Assembly (NCBI GenBank): GCA_964017065.1
Contig: OZ024786.1
Coordinates: forward strand, 4,751,781-4,815,780
Length of the DNA: 64,000 bases
Direction: 5' to 3'
Source of the DNA: Haliclona indistincta
Taxonomy: Eukaryota > Porifera > Demospongiae > Haplosclerida > Chalinidae
Shown: positions 44,995 to 55,188 of the stretch, piece after piece
Layout of the letters: the number at the start of each line of letters is the position of its first letter
How positions within the stretch are numbered: the first letter of the stretch is position 1
Program-made: the position numbers and the translations under genes
Notes under the pieces: model-generated
What the model saw: the letters and a program-made list of their open reading frames with translations, nothing else
The model's database searches: none
Told to the model about the DNA's origin: nothing

Positions 44995-45403
44995 AAAAAA
45001 GGAAGAGAGAAAAGGATATGGCTATGGAGGAGAAGGTAGAGAAGCTATAGATGTCACTGAATACAATAGAAAAAAAAAGAAGGAAATGAAACACAGGACG
45101 AGGGAAGAGACTGAAAAGGAGAAAATGATGTCATGAGTCAGATGAGTCAGTCAGTCAGTCCGGCTGCAAATGTCACAGCGTTGTACCCTCTACTTTTCTG
45201 CCCTTTCCCGAGGAAAAGAAGAGAAGATTTCATGCTCTCTGCATTGCTTCTCTGCCTGTTGGCTACTACCAAGCAGATCTTAGTGAGTGGTCATTTCATT
45301 GGTGAGTGGCACCACAAAGAGAGGGGCTTTTGTTGTGTTAGTTGTGGTTACCTAGTGACATTTGTTATTATAACATAATTATGTTCCGTTGTCTGTTGTA
45401 GAT

Positions 45404-45799
45404 ATGGGCAACGCGGTAAATTTGTTTATTCGCTCAGCGGAGGAGGTTCGACTACTGGAAGAGAATAAGATGCTCAAAATGAAAGTCGAAAGGCTAACCA
45501 TTGAATTAAATGGTGAAAAGGAAAGAAGGAAGGAAATAGAGGAAGAGAAAAAGGACAGAGAAGAGCCAGAAGAGAAGATACCTCCTAAACGAGTAGTAGA
45601 AAAAAGGAAGAGGAAAGAGGAAGTTAGTTTGGAGGAGAAGGTAGACAAGCTTGTGAAGATGGAGGACAAAAGGAAGAAATTCTTAGATCTAGCTGATTAT
45701 AATAGGAGGATAAGGGAAGAGACTGAAAAGGAGAAAAGGATGTGGAGAGCAAGGATGGAGGTGGAGGAAGAATTTAGAAAGAACCGTAACTATCATTAA
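45404..45799 (+). CDS. coiled-coil protein exon, copy B (131 aa)
   Basis: It follows an acceptor, CTGTTGTAG then AT-ATGG. ATG at 45404; stop at 45797-45799. MGNAVNLFIRSAEEVRLLEE begins a long coiled coil (LLEENKMLKMKVERLTIELN), then a Lys/Glu-rich stretch (KKDREEPEEKIPPKR) and a C-terminal charged helix ending FRKNRNYH. The start MGN could be N-myristoylated, but the exon may also be internal. It probably duplicated from, or gave rise to, copy A 610 bp upstream. Function unknown; likely a structural or dimerising segment. Confidence 0.55.
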   Translation: MGNAVNLFIRSAEEVRLLEENKMLKMKVERLTIELNGEKERRKEIEEEKKDREEPEEKIPPKRVVEKRKRKEEVSLEEKVDKLVKMEDKRKKFLDLADYNRRIREETEKEKRMWRARMEVEEEFRKNRNYH

Positions 45800-46023
45800 G
45801 TATGAATAATTAACTTGTTCGTATTTCTTTATTGCTTCTATTGTCTATAAAAATCAAAAAAAATTCTTTCAAGCTCTACAATGCAGACAGGGATCGGTCA
45901 GTGTCCAAACAGTGGCTGAATTGCAGGGTTATTGATGTAAGAAGGCTGCTACATGCATTTTCGATACCCACTCAATGGAATAAATCACAAGTTTTGTGCT
46001 GTTACTGGACAAGGCAAAAATAG

Positions 46024-46762
46024 AGAAGATATATAAGACCTAATTAAAGATACATCAACTACTTGTTTCAGATGCAATTGACTCAGTAGACGATCTTCTT
46101 TGGTACGAAAGAAACAACAAGCAGCCTATTTGTTTTCTCATTAACTCTGCCAACAGAACAAGCGCATAACCACTTGCTATGGCCGTAGAGCTAAATTTGC
46201 GTGAGTAATATACTAGGACCCCTATTGGATCTTATTTTGAGTTGCACAGAAAGCCGGGAATATTATGACATAGATGGTAACAAGAGAGAAAAAATAAACT
46301 TAATTCAATTCATTCACTGCTAATACCTCGACAGATTTAAGGTGAAATACCTCGACAGATTTAAGGTGAAATAACTCTTCTAATAGTGATTCACTGATTG
46401 ATTTTATGTCTTTCTCACATATTCAGTATACTCTGCAAAACTCAATTAGCAGACAATTATACTAAGGTTTTAAAATGCACAAATCGTGGAACAAAGTAAA
46501 AGATACAAATACCATCGGTCCCCTGCCTGAGCGGACACACAAATCAAGCATACTTAAAATTCCACAACATGATCCAAAGCAGTAAGAACATGTTTACGAC
46601 CATCGCGTTTGTCGCGATGACAATTGCCGCATTAATTCGTTCATTCAAAATTATAACAATACAACTGGATATGTGCAATTATACTTTTAAGATTAATATC
46701 CTGGTTACTATTATGTTATTAAAATTAGTGATAAAAGGGCGCTCCAGGTAAATTACTCAAGA
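46024..46762. other. no gene seen
   Basis: AT-rich. A short direct repeat (ACCTCGACAGATTTAAGGTGA twice, 46326-46370). No domain. Confidence 0.4.
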
Positions 46763-46848
46763 ATGATGGACATCAATTACCACCAGATCCTCGATGATAT
46801 CGTCGATGAGCTGGATGATCAGAAGGAGGCAAAGATGACAGCATTTGA
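46763..46848 (+). CDS. candidate small exon (MMDINYHQILDD...)
   Basis: ATG at 46763, donor-like GA then GTAAGC at 46849. It reads MMDINYHQILDDIVDELDD, then QKEAKMTAFE. Acidic and helical. It could belong to the same plus-strand gene as the coiled-coil exon before it and the basic exon after it. Confidence 0.3.
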
Positions 46849-47061
46849 GTAAGCTGAATAAAATTTACATCAACTACTTACGTCTAGGCAGTGTGCCAGA
46901 CATTATTATTATTTTTTCTTTTACCTATAATACAACACCTTTAAATAGACATTCACTTGATCATGTCATGGATATTTCGATCACGTCTCAATATTTCAAT
47001 CAAGAATGAAACAATCTAAGATTAACACTCAGCGGTTTGAGTAGAGTTTGTTGCCTCACAT

Positions 47062-47420
47062 GTCAACTCCAAAGTTGAAGAGTGGATCTCATGCATCCAA
47101 CACCTCACTACAATTTCCAAATCTCAACCTCATGCTATTCTCTCTGCTCTTAAGCATGGGCTGTCTAGTAAGTGGACTTACATCAGCCCTAACATCAGTG
47201 ATTTTACTACCTCTTGGAAGCAGTCTTTCCAGGTACAAAGGTGTACTTATGTGACTCTCACAGAGAACAGGCTTGGACACGCTGGTGTCGCGACTACAAG
47301 CATGGCTTGACACAAGCAGAGGCTGATGAACTCCTCGACCTACTTCGAGCCTGGGGATGGGCCTCTCCGGCTGTTGGGGCAAACATGGCAGAAATCACGA
47401 GAAAGAAGTTGCACTACTAA
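47062..47420 (+). pseudogene. chimeric debris: retroelement RT tail joined to MULE transposase fragment
   Basis: From 47062 one frame reads VNSKVEEWISCIQHLTTISK, then HAILSALKHGLSSKWTYISP, a signature seen downstream of the catalytic motif in some invertebrate retroelement RTs (HAA..A..HGL...W.Y). From about 47214 another frame reads EAVFPGTKVYLCDSHREQAW, then TRWCRDYKHGLTQAEADELL, typical of MULE-derived transposase proteins. The switch near 47205-47215 joins two unrelated elements. Both are fragments. Confidence 0.5.
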
Positions 47421-47487
47421 AACTGAGTCGAGTAACACTATGCTGTTCGTCAATAGCTTTCTGCTATGTGGCTAAATTCAGAAGTAC

Positions 47488-47697
47488 GTGCCTCTAGTGG
47501 AGGTAGAAAAGGAACTACATGTCCCTAGCATTGACAAGTACGCAACAGCAGTAAAGGCAAGAGGACACACCATACAGTTGCGGGTGTTCAGAAACCACCA
47601 ACTCTTGCCAGAGGAGCACAACTGGCTAAATTGCATGCAGCTACTCTTTCATCGCCGACTGTTCGTATATTCTGTCGCAAGCCACCATGATGCATGA
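47488..47697 (+). other. short frame, unknown, possibly element-derived
   Basis: Reads VEVEKELHVPSIDKYATAVK, then NHQLLPEEHNWLNCM, without a recognised domain. It lies between transposon debris and the basic exon. Confidence 0.2.
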
Positions 47698-47929
47698 TAT
47701 GACCGCTGCAGCAATCGTGATACTGGTGTCCTGCTGCATAGCAGCAGGCGGTACAAGGCTGCCATGATTATTCATGTACATAGTTGCTGACTTCGTACAA
47801 TATTACAGCCGTTAGATGACAATTTTTAAGCACAGATTTGTTCTTCTTATCATTATAGGTGATTTTTTTGGTGGTATGTTTACTGGTGGTATAATTATTA
47901 TGATCATGATATTGATTATACACTCTTAG

Positions 47930-48179
47930 AAGAAAGAAGATAAACAAAGCAGTCAAGGCAAAATGGCCTGGCAACAACTTGCCCATATTCAAAGGTTCAG
48001 GACAGAATGCTAAGGAGGAGAACAGGAAACTGGAGCACCTGGTAGCGGAGCTGGTACCAGACTGTAACTACAGTCCAGCTTCGCTGCCAGGTGTCACCTT
48101 CGGGAGAAGAGGCATCACGAGGCATGTGTTGGACTGCCTCAACGAGAGGAGGGTCCACAAGGGACATGATTACGAGATG
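47930..48179 (+). CDS. basic exon with conserved-looking C-terminal block
   Basis: Acceptor-like ATACACTCTTAG ends at 47929; donor-like GAGATG then GTAATA follows 48179. The frame reads RKKINKAVKAKWPGNNLPIF, EENRKLEHLVAELVPDCNY, then LPGVTFGRRGITRHVLDCLN and ERRVHKGHDYEM. It is basic and has no stops across 83 codons. It may be a DNA-binding or chromatin segment, but I do not recognise the family. Confidence 0.5.
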
Positions 48180-48189
48180 GTAATACTTG

Positions 48190-48369
48190 AAGTGCAAGTA
48201 TGAAATTTACGACAGTTCACTGTTTTATATTAGCCAATTAATAAGAAGATGAGGACAGTAGAAGAAGAGGTAGCAGATGTGGGAGAAGATGTGGAAGAAG
48301 AGGTAGTGCAAGTATGAAATTTACGACAGTTCACTGTTTTATATTAGCCAATTAATAAGAAGATGAGGA
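48190..48369 (+). repeat. 112-bp tandem duplication carrying an exon start
   Basis: GTGCAAGTATGAAATTTACG through AAGAAGATGAGGAC occurs at 48190-48254 and again at 48306-48369. Each copy holds an acceptor-like ATTAATAAG followed by ATGAGGAC and an acidic frame (RTVEEEVADVGE). Confidence 0.7.
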
Positions 48370-48465
48370 CTGTAGAAGAAGAGGTTGCAGATGTGGGAGA
48401 AGAGGAACCAGAGAAAGAAGACGAAGAAGTAGAAGAGGTAGCGAAAGAGGAGAGTCCTAGTGAAG
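48363..48465 (+). CDS. acidic exon
   Basis: MRTVEEEVADVGEEEPEKED continues as EEVEEVAKEESPSEG to a donor-like GTAGCT at 48466. Almost entirely Glu/Asp/Val. A partial twin lies 112 bp upstream. Acidic tails next to basic DNA-binding-like segments are common in chromatin proteins; that reading is inference. Confidence 0.4.
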
Positions 48466-48688
48466 GTAGCTATAGACTTGATGCACATTACTTTGTAGAT
48501 ATGAAGCTGAGCACAATAAAGCTATGTACATGTATAGTGTGGTGCAGTGAACTATTATGTATGACAATCTTTTTTTTAAAGCAATACTATGTAAAACTAT
48601 CAAAAAAAAAGGAATTTCGAAGGTTTGCATTAAAATTATTTATGTATCGAATAGATATTAACACTGTTTCTTATTTCCCTTATTATAG

Positions 48689-48948
48689 AGATGTCAACTA
48701 AGTCTGCAATCACTGTGATAATGACTGCTTTTATGGCGCATCGCTTCAAGGACATCACAAGGGGCCAGCTCTTGTCGGCACTTAACTCTCTGAAAAAAAA
48801 TTCAGGTGAGTTTAGAAGTGCCGACAAGGCCAAGCTGGTCCTACCTCTTGCGGTAGCCTTGATCGATGGCAAGGTTGTGAAGGTGGCCCCTTGGGCAAAA
48901 CTAGATAACTTAACTATGGTAGATTGTAGTAAAATAGGTACTCTATAG
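48689..48948 (+). CDS. last exon of candidate gene, unknown
   Basis: The acceptor CCCTTATTATAG ends at 48688. The frame reads MSTKSAITVIMTAFMAHRFK, then ITRGQLLSALNSLKKNS and LVLPLAVALIDGKVVKVAPW, to a TAG at 48946-48948. It looks like a small globular domain. In order with the coiled-coil, small, basic and acidic exons it could complete one plus-strand gene of about 4 kb, but the joins are not proven. Confidence 0.45.
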
Positions 48949-49070
48949 ATTTGTTGTTTGTATTTGCTGTACCATTACGTTTGTTGTGTCATTGTATCTT
49001 GATCATTGTGTTTTAAAAATAATAACAAGACAATTAAAGTCTTTAGATCCAATACCATAATATTTTATAG

Positions 49071-50052
49071 TGGGATTCCCGTTCATGGGATCTGAAGAAT
49101 GGGTTAAGCAGCAATACCATAGTGTGATTTGACTATTTACCATTCTCGCTACAATGGGATAGTGGATTCCCGTTCATGGGATCTGAAGGAAATCAGAATG
49201 GGTTAAGCAGCAATACCATAGTGTGATTTGACTATTTACCATTCTCGCTACAATGGGATAGTGGATTCCCGTTCATGGGATCTGAAGGAAATCAGAATGG
49301 GTTAAGGAGCAATACCATAGTGTGATTTGACTATTTACCATTCTCGCTACAATGGGATAGTGGATTCCCGTTCATGGGATCTGAAGGAAATCAGAATGGG
49401 TTAAGCAGCAATACCATAGTGTGATTTGACTATTTACCATTCTCGCTACAATGGGATAGTGGATTCCCGTTCATGGGATCTGAAGGAAATCAGAATGGGT
49501 TAAGGAGCAATACCATAGTGTGATTTGACTATTTACCATTCTCGCTACAATGGGATAGTGGATTCCCGTTCATGGGATCTGAAGGAAATCAGAATGGGTT
49601 AAGCAGCAATACCATAGTGTGATTTGACTATTTACCATTCTCGCTACAATGGGATAGTGGATTCCCGTTCATGGGATCTGAAGGAAATCAGAATGGGTTA
49701 AGGAGCAATACCATAGTGTGATTTGACTATTTACCATTCTCGCTACAATGGGATAGTGGATTCCCGTTCATGGGATCTGAAGGAAATCAGAATGGGTTAA
49801 GCAGCAATACCATAGTGTGATTTGACTATTTACCATTCTCGCTACAATGGGATAGTGGATTCCCGTTCATGGGATCTGAAGGAAATCAGAATGAGTTAAG
49901 CAGCAATACCATAGTGTGATTTGACTATTTACCATTCTCGCTACAATGGGATAGTGGATTCCCGTTCATGGGATCTGAAGGAAATCAGAATGGGTTAAGC
50001 AGCAATACCATAGTGTGATTTGACTATTTACCATTCTTGCTACAATGGGATC
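49071..50052 (+). repeat. 99-bp satellite, about 10 near-identical units
   Basis: GTGGATTCCCGTTCATGGGA starts at 49162 and every 99 bp thereafter (49261, 49360, 49459, 49558, 49657, 49756, 49855, 49954), with a shortened first unit at 49071. Differences are single bases (GTTAAGCAGC versus GTTAAGGAGC alternates over several units). Very homogeneous, so recent. No spacers. Confidence 0.95.
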
Positions 50053-50220
50053 AGCAATCCTTAACAATATTTAACATCATGGGTTTTGTAAAACCCATGA
50101 TGGAAATCTCCAATGGGATAGACAATAAACCCATTAATGGGTAATGTAACACTTTCACATTAATGGGATTAAACAATGGGATTTGGTGACATCCCATTGT
50201 ATTTCCCATTAATGGGAAAT
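50053..50220 (+). repeat. palindrome cluster at the satellite edge
   Basis: CATGGGTTTTGTAAAACCCATG (22-bp palindrome), ACCCATTAATGGGT and TTCCCATTAATGGGAA follow each other. All share CCCAT/ATGGG words with the 99-bp unit. They may be the terminus of a transposon that carries the satellite. Confidence 0.6.
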
Positions 50221-51077
50221 GCTTATAATTTTTTGTGTTTTTCTGCTTACCCTGCTCACCTTTTTCTCCAGAGCTTAAATCAAGGTACCCACTCCTATTT
50301 CGTAAACCATCTTCGTCTTTTAATCGCTTGTTAGCTTGTTCTTAGCTGATCTTCTGATATTTATAAATGCCCTGTCTTCCTTCATAAATTTTGTAGTCAA
50401 AAACTTACTAAACACTGCATGATGGTATGATGGTAGGAGGTAAACAGAGTATTGAGGAACAGTATATGCATTATCTTATCGGTTCTTCTTATTTCTCGTA
50501 ATATACTAAAGTTTCGTGGAATAATTGTTTCAATTTCGTTGTAAATCAATGCTTCATCTGCTAGAGTGGCAATCTTTTACAATACTTTCGATGCAGTTTG
50601 CTTATTGCATAAATTTTGGTAGTACGTGTGTATCACTACTTGTCCAGGAAAGATCACATCACACTTGGCCTCGATAAATTTTCCTGAGTACCACCACAAT
50701 TAAGGACTTGTCAAACTTAGGCAAATAATTAGGTGGAAGATGATTGACTGCTTCTCAATAGAATGCATTGAAGCATGCATCGAATCGTGGAGAATGAACA
50801 TACTCGACCTGGTTTGTTTCTTTCTACTGCATAGTTTCAGCAATTGGTAGTTTATATAGTTTCATGCTCTTGCAGGGAAAGCCACTGATACTAGTAATGT
50901 ATTTGAGTAATACAGTCAGGATTGAAACTAATTGCATGTGGTTTGATAGAAATAAGAGAGAAAATAGAGTTTCGAGTGTTTTCTTCAAACATTTTGTGGG
51001 TTTGCATGGTCTTAAATGAGACTGGAACAATTGGACCTGTAACCTCAAACCCGATCACTGAACCATTCTTCATTAGA
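50221..51077. other. no gene seen
   Basis: AT-rich. The two minus-strand frames at 50824-51094 overlap and show no domain. Confidence 0.4.
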
Positions 51078-51937
51078 TCAAGTTCGCTTAACACTTAAGA
51101 TAGAGGAGTAGAGATTGCAACGTCTGAGGTTCACAAACAGAGACGAACCCACAAAGATTAGGAAAGTTGCGCCGCTCTTCATCAAGAAGACAAATACTGC
51201 TGGTGTCGTCAAGTGTAGCATGCGTCTTGAGAGAGCTTCGAGAGTCTGTCAGTAATTGGAGAAGCTAGAGAAAGCTGTCTGGATCAAGATTGAAGGCCTG
51301 CTTCACAGCCTGATCCAACTGGAATAGTGTCATGGAAGGAACCACTGGAACACCTTTGATGCCCTTTCCAATAATGCTAACGCATATCATTCTCTCTTAA
51401 TCATCTACTGAGCCGGTAAAGGAAGATGAGATGATGCACTCTAGCTATGGGCACTGCTCTGAGAGAGGGGATGTTGGAGATAATGGTTCAAGTGCATCAC
51501 GTAGGTACAGAAAAAGAGAGGAAGGGTTTAGTAGACCAATTCTTTTGCATAACATCCATTGGAGTTCTGTAGTAGAAATTCTAGGCTTGAGCTTCAGTGT
51601 CAAGGCTTCCCTGCGAGGCCAAATTGTTACTGTAACGGACTGAGTACACGAACAAAGAAGGCTGTCTGTGTAGCACTGGGGCAGCAAGTGTACAGGGAGT
51701 TCGTTGTTGTGCAGTAACACTGTCTGTTCACACAGGAACTTGAGCGACGACGGTAAACTGTTCGAAGTCATGGACTTCACTTCATGGGCGAACTTGATGC
51801 ACTGATCTTTTACAATTTTTTTTCTTCCCAATCTATGCTAAAGTGTTTGTGCCAAAAATTCGTCATCCACCTTCACTTTTACATTGACAACGCCGGTCGT
51901 GTCTGTCTTTCGCATGTCAAAGATGCGACTTTGACCA
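51078..51937 (-). pseudogene. decayed gene segment, single frame with four internal stops
   Basis: One minus-strand frame remains protein-like for about 860 bp: VKVKVDDEFLAQTL, TAG, HRLGRKKIVKDQC, then ELPVHLLPQCYTDSLLC, TIWPRREALTLKLKPRISTT, FLYLRDALEPLSP. After a short gap with TAG and TAA come GVPVVPSMTLFQLDQAVKQA, TAG, and DEERRNFPNLCGFVSVCEPQ before a final TAA. The longest stop-free part is 51445-51831. Several segments resemble ubiquitin-like-fold strands, but I do not recognise the protein. Confidence 0.4.
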
Positions 51938-51966
51938 GCAAAGGGGCCGAATTAGGGTTCCATTAC

Positions 51967-52337
51967 CAGCTTGTCGATCGAAAACTAGCTCCTCTTTCTG
52001 CACAATTCGACCCTCGTCTACGAACACACAGTTTAGCAAAACTGTCCAGAGAAGATCTGCTCCCATCAATGCTAGTGATGCTAGCCAGACTGTCGGTGGA
52101 TTTACTTTTTAGCATTGCGCTACTTGTTTCAGTTGCAGTCGATTCAGTAGACGCTCTTCTCCCAGAACTGTCACCTATGGCAGGCTTGACTCTCAGCAAA
52201 AATTTCACCATGGATTGACTTTTAGATTGTTTATGTGAAGAACAACATAGCCATTTACAGTTCTTCTTGGGAGGCTGCATACAACAAACTTCTTCCGGTC
52301 GTCCGAGTGGTATTGCTCTTGTAAATGTAGTCGACAT
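51967..52337 (-). CDS. Ser-rich exon upstream of the decayed segment
   Basis: ATG at 52337 (MSTTFTRAIPLGRPEEVCCM), then a basic Cys/Lys segment and a Ser/Thr-rich region with RRASTES and KSTDSLAS, which look like basophilic phosphorylation sites. The exon ends at 51967 at a donor, CAAGCTG then GTAATGG. The reading phase does not carry cleanly into 51937, so a missing exon or further decay is likely. Confidence 0.4.
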
Positions 52338-53519
52338 GAGCAAGGTATATTGGATCATCCAAGGAAGAATTTGGCTAATAGTTTTGCATTGTTGAGCCTG
52401 CTATAGCGCACGTACGAACATCGTTAGCTAGTTTTTGTGCTCACAAATAAATGTGTACGGCCTAGGCACAAGTAACTAGCCACATCTGCACCCTGCCTAG
52501 CTGTACACTTTCTGCTATTAGAGATTAGATATTCTTCCTTAGAAAGCTAGGCTGAGAAAAATAGAAAATTAGAGATTCTTCTTGTCACTGATCTTATATT
52601 AAGGGTGCAGTGTCACGCCCACGCATGTATTTTTGGCTGGTTGCTAGGGGACTGTATCTCAGAAACTACTGCTGATATTCCAAGAAACCAAAGACCTATG
52701 CTACAAGACTGGCGAAGGCTGTACACATTGCAAACTATGAGCGCTGAAAGTGCCAGGCGGAAACGTGACGGGCGCGGCTAGATACAACGCTTAGGCTAAT
52801 AAAACTTTCGTTCACTCAGGTAGTAGAACTTCAGATTTGGGATATATGCGTACTTCAACAAGGCGAAGACAGTAACGTAGAGATTTTTCGTGTATTGTGC
52901 TTGAAAGTGCGATTACGAGCTGCTTACCTCGTGGTTTTCCTACTCAGAATGTGTTTATTAAAAAAAACTCTACGTTAAGGTCTTTATCTGGTCGCTAATA
53001 GTCATATATCCAAGTTTGGGTCTATTCTGAAGGCCACAGACAGAGTTTTATTGAGGAATGTATTGTTCGCGATCTTGCCTGGCTACTGTCACTTATTAGT
53101 ATTGTTAATGTGCTTGTATAAACAGTGAATATCATTTGTGGTGTGTAATAATGTCCAACTTGTACATTCCTGAATAAGTTAATAAGAAGGAAATAAATAA
53201 TGTAGTAAAGATAAATATATTATCAAATTTGATATTTGTCCTGTACATCAGTACTAAAGAAGAAATTGAGAAGTTTCGCTGTAATCTTTTCCTGTGCGAT
53301 GTGGATTTTTAGATAGTCTTGTATCTTCTACTGATACAATAGAACATGATCATGGCTGCTATTCTATACCACCCACTACAGAGCACATAAAAAAGGTTGA
53401 CACATAATCGTCAACTCAAAAAGAATCTTTACCTGCGATAAATCCTCACTGAATGTGTCTGCACATGAATGGTTTTACGATGATGCATCAAAAGCTCGAG
53501 CATCAAAAGCTATAATGTT
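52338..53519. other. no gene seen
   Basis: No domain in any frame. GC-rich patch at 52610-52660 (GTGTCACGCCCACGCATG). Confidence 0.4.
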
Positions 53520-53708
53520 TTGCGAGGGTTGACTCCAGGTCCACTTTTTAAGTTCCAGGATGAGACTACTAAAAGAACTCGACAACTCGATATTACACGA
53601 CTAGTGAAGAAAAAGCGATTTCACCGATACACAAGACAATTGTCGCTATCAACAGAGAACAAGCGATTCGCTGTCTTCAATAAATATAACCTGTTGGATC
53701 TGCTTTAA
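53520..53708 (+). pseudogene. tyrosine-recombinase (Crypton/DIRS-type) fragment
   Basis: The open frame begins RGLTPGPLFKFQDETTKRTR. The PGPLF-x-F segment is the stretch before the second conserved Arg region in Crypton/DIRS-like tyrosine recombinases of invertebrates. Neither the Arg-His-x-x-Arg motif nor the catalytic Tyr is visible, and the upstream sequence is degenerate. Confidence 0.35.
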
Positions 53709-54378
53709 TGTGACTATCATCAGCTATTCTCTATATAGTGTGTTTCAATACAATAACAACCCTTCAATGCTGTGGCTACTAATACATGTCTCAGCTTGGG
53801 TAGTCACTGATCAAAGTGTATGCCAAAGTAAGCGATTGCCGCATCAGGCTTTGACACAGTGTCTCAATTGGTAGAACATCTTTTGGCTCAATATGGCACA
53901 AACTATTTAAGACCATGTCAAGATAAAAGAGACCTAATCTAAACCAAAATCTAAGCATCAGCCTCGGCCTAATGCATCTGTACCAGAGCATGTTGCAAGT
54001 TACATTCATTAGTTGCCGATCAATAACTTATTGAAGATACAGCTAGTGTACCAAGCAACCACTAATGTCTCTCCAGAGAGAAATTTTGCAGTGTTAGATA
54101 GTGCTTCATGAAAAACTCGATAGGAGAATTTTACAGAAAACGGCACACTAATTAAACGTTTGCCTTCACTTTTCTGAGGCGGACACCATTCAGTGGGACC
54201 AACAATTTCGTCTGGCATTATACATTATAGAGGGTGTCCCCTGCTCGGATTTATTATACATTATGCCATGTGGATTGTAATTATTTGGGATACAGTATTT
54301 GTCTATTATAGATGGGTGTCCTCTAAGAGGGGTTCCATTGTATACTATCGTTATGTGATAGGTAGTTAGGTTGTGCGC
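53709..54378. other. no gene seen
   Basis: Two adjoining minus-strand frames (53791-54218) have no domain. About 54220-54350 contains a near-duplicate pair, GTGTCCCCTGCTCGGATTTA and GTGTCCTCTAAGAGGGGTTC. Confidence 0.4.
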
Positions 54379-55188
54379 ATGCGCATCGCTACAGTTAAAA
54401 GATACAGCAACGCTGGAGTAAATTTAGTTGCAGTCAGTGCGGAGGTTATGGAAGATCGATCAAAAAAGAGTCAACGAGAAGTCGATTTAGTACAAGTGAT
54501 CAAGTTCAAAGAACTTACTCCGTGCAAGTTAGCACGAATAGATGGACTGGTTGCAATGTTGTCATCAGAAATGGTCAATGGTAGTTTTTTCCAAGGTAGA
54601 CTTAATGATTCTTCGGGTGGCAATAGGTTGGTAGGTTTTTCTGATAAGAAGCAAGAGGCATTGTCTGATTTTTGCAAGAATGAGGAACCTGTTCTTTTAG
54701 ACGGCTGTAAAGAGCAACTCTCCGACTATACTCATGAATACGAAGTTATCATCAAAGACAACGCTCGGATCAGGAAATCTCCGAAAAATATCACGGCAAA
54801 TAATGACGTACCGCGTACTTCTACAAGGCTGCTTGCCGAGCCTACGATTTTTAAACTGGAAAATCTGCAAAGTTTGGACCAAGACACATGGATCAGTGTA
54901 AATGCTAAAGTCCTGAAGTTGCACGACGTCAGGCCAGGACTTGTGAAGCAGGATGCTGTTATTGCTGATTCGACTAGCAGACTGTTGATGGCAACACAGG
55001 GAAAACAGTGCAGGAAGGTGGAGAACGTACTTCCATCGAACGGTTGCCGTGTTTGTGCAATAACGGGAGAAACATGGGCTGCCGTTTGTTTAAAACACGG
55101 ATACCGTTTACTACTGATGTGGGAACACTTTAAACGGTACGCAGATACGATGCTCCGTATAAACTCCGTGCAATCACCGTATTATTAG
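54379..55188 (+). CDS. tandem OB-fold (RPA-like) protein, mobile-element-associated (269 aa)
   Basis: ATG at 54379; a second in-frame ATG at 54448 (residue 24, MEDRSKKSQ) is an equally good start. Residues about 50-140 resemble an RPA-type OB-fold: GSFFQGRLNDSSGGNRLVGF, then a helix (KKQEALSDFCKNEEPVLL) and YEVIIKDNARIRKSPKN. Residues about 155-240 look like a second OB-fold: FKLENLQSLDQDTWISVNAK, then KQDAVIADSTSRLLM. Such single-strand DNA-binding proteins recur as accessory ORFs in invertebrate DNA transposons. No zinc motif. The last 25 residues look unrelated to the fold, so the C-terminus may be frameshifted. Confidence 0.55.
   Translation: MRIATVKRYSNAGVNLVAVSAEVMEDRSKKSQREVDLVQVIKFKELTPCKLARIDGLVAMLSSEMVNGSFFQGRLNDSSGGNRLVGFSDKKQEALSDFCKNEEPVLLDGCKEQLSDYTHEYEVIIKDNARIRKSPKNITANNDVPRTSTRLLAEPTIFKLENLQSLDQDTWISVNAKVLKLHDVRPGLVKQDAVIADSTSRLLMATQGKQCRKVENVLPSNGCRVCAITGETWAAVCLKHGYRLLLMWEHFKRYADTMLRINSVQSPYY

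Noticed and set aside
49071..50052. Regular repeats resembling a CRISPR array
   Set aside because: Units are contiguous with no unique spacers, and the genome is eukaryotic. The 31-bp array at 62321-62601 is rejected for the same reasons.
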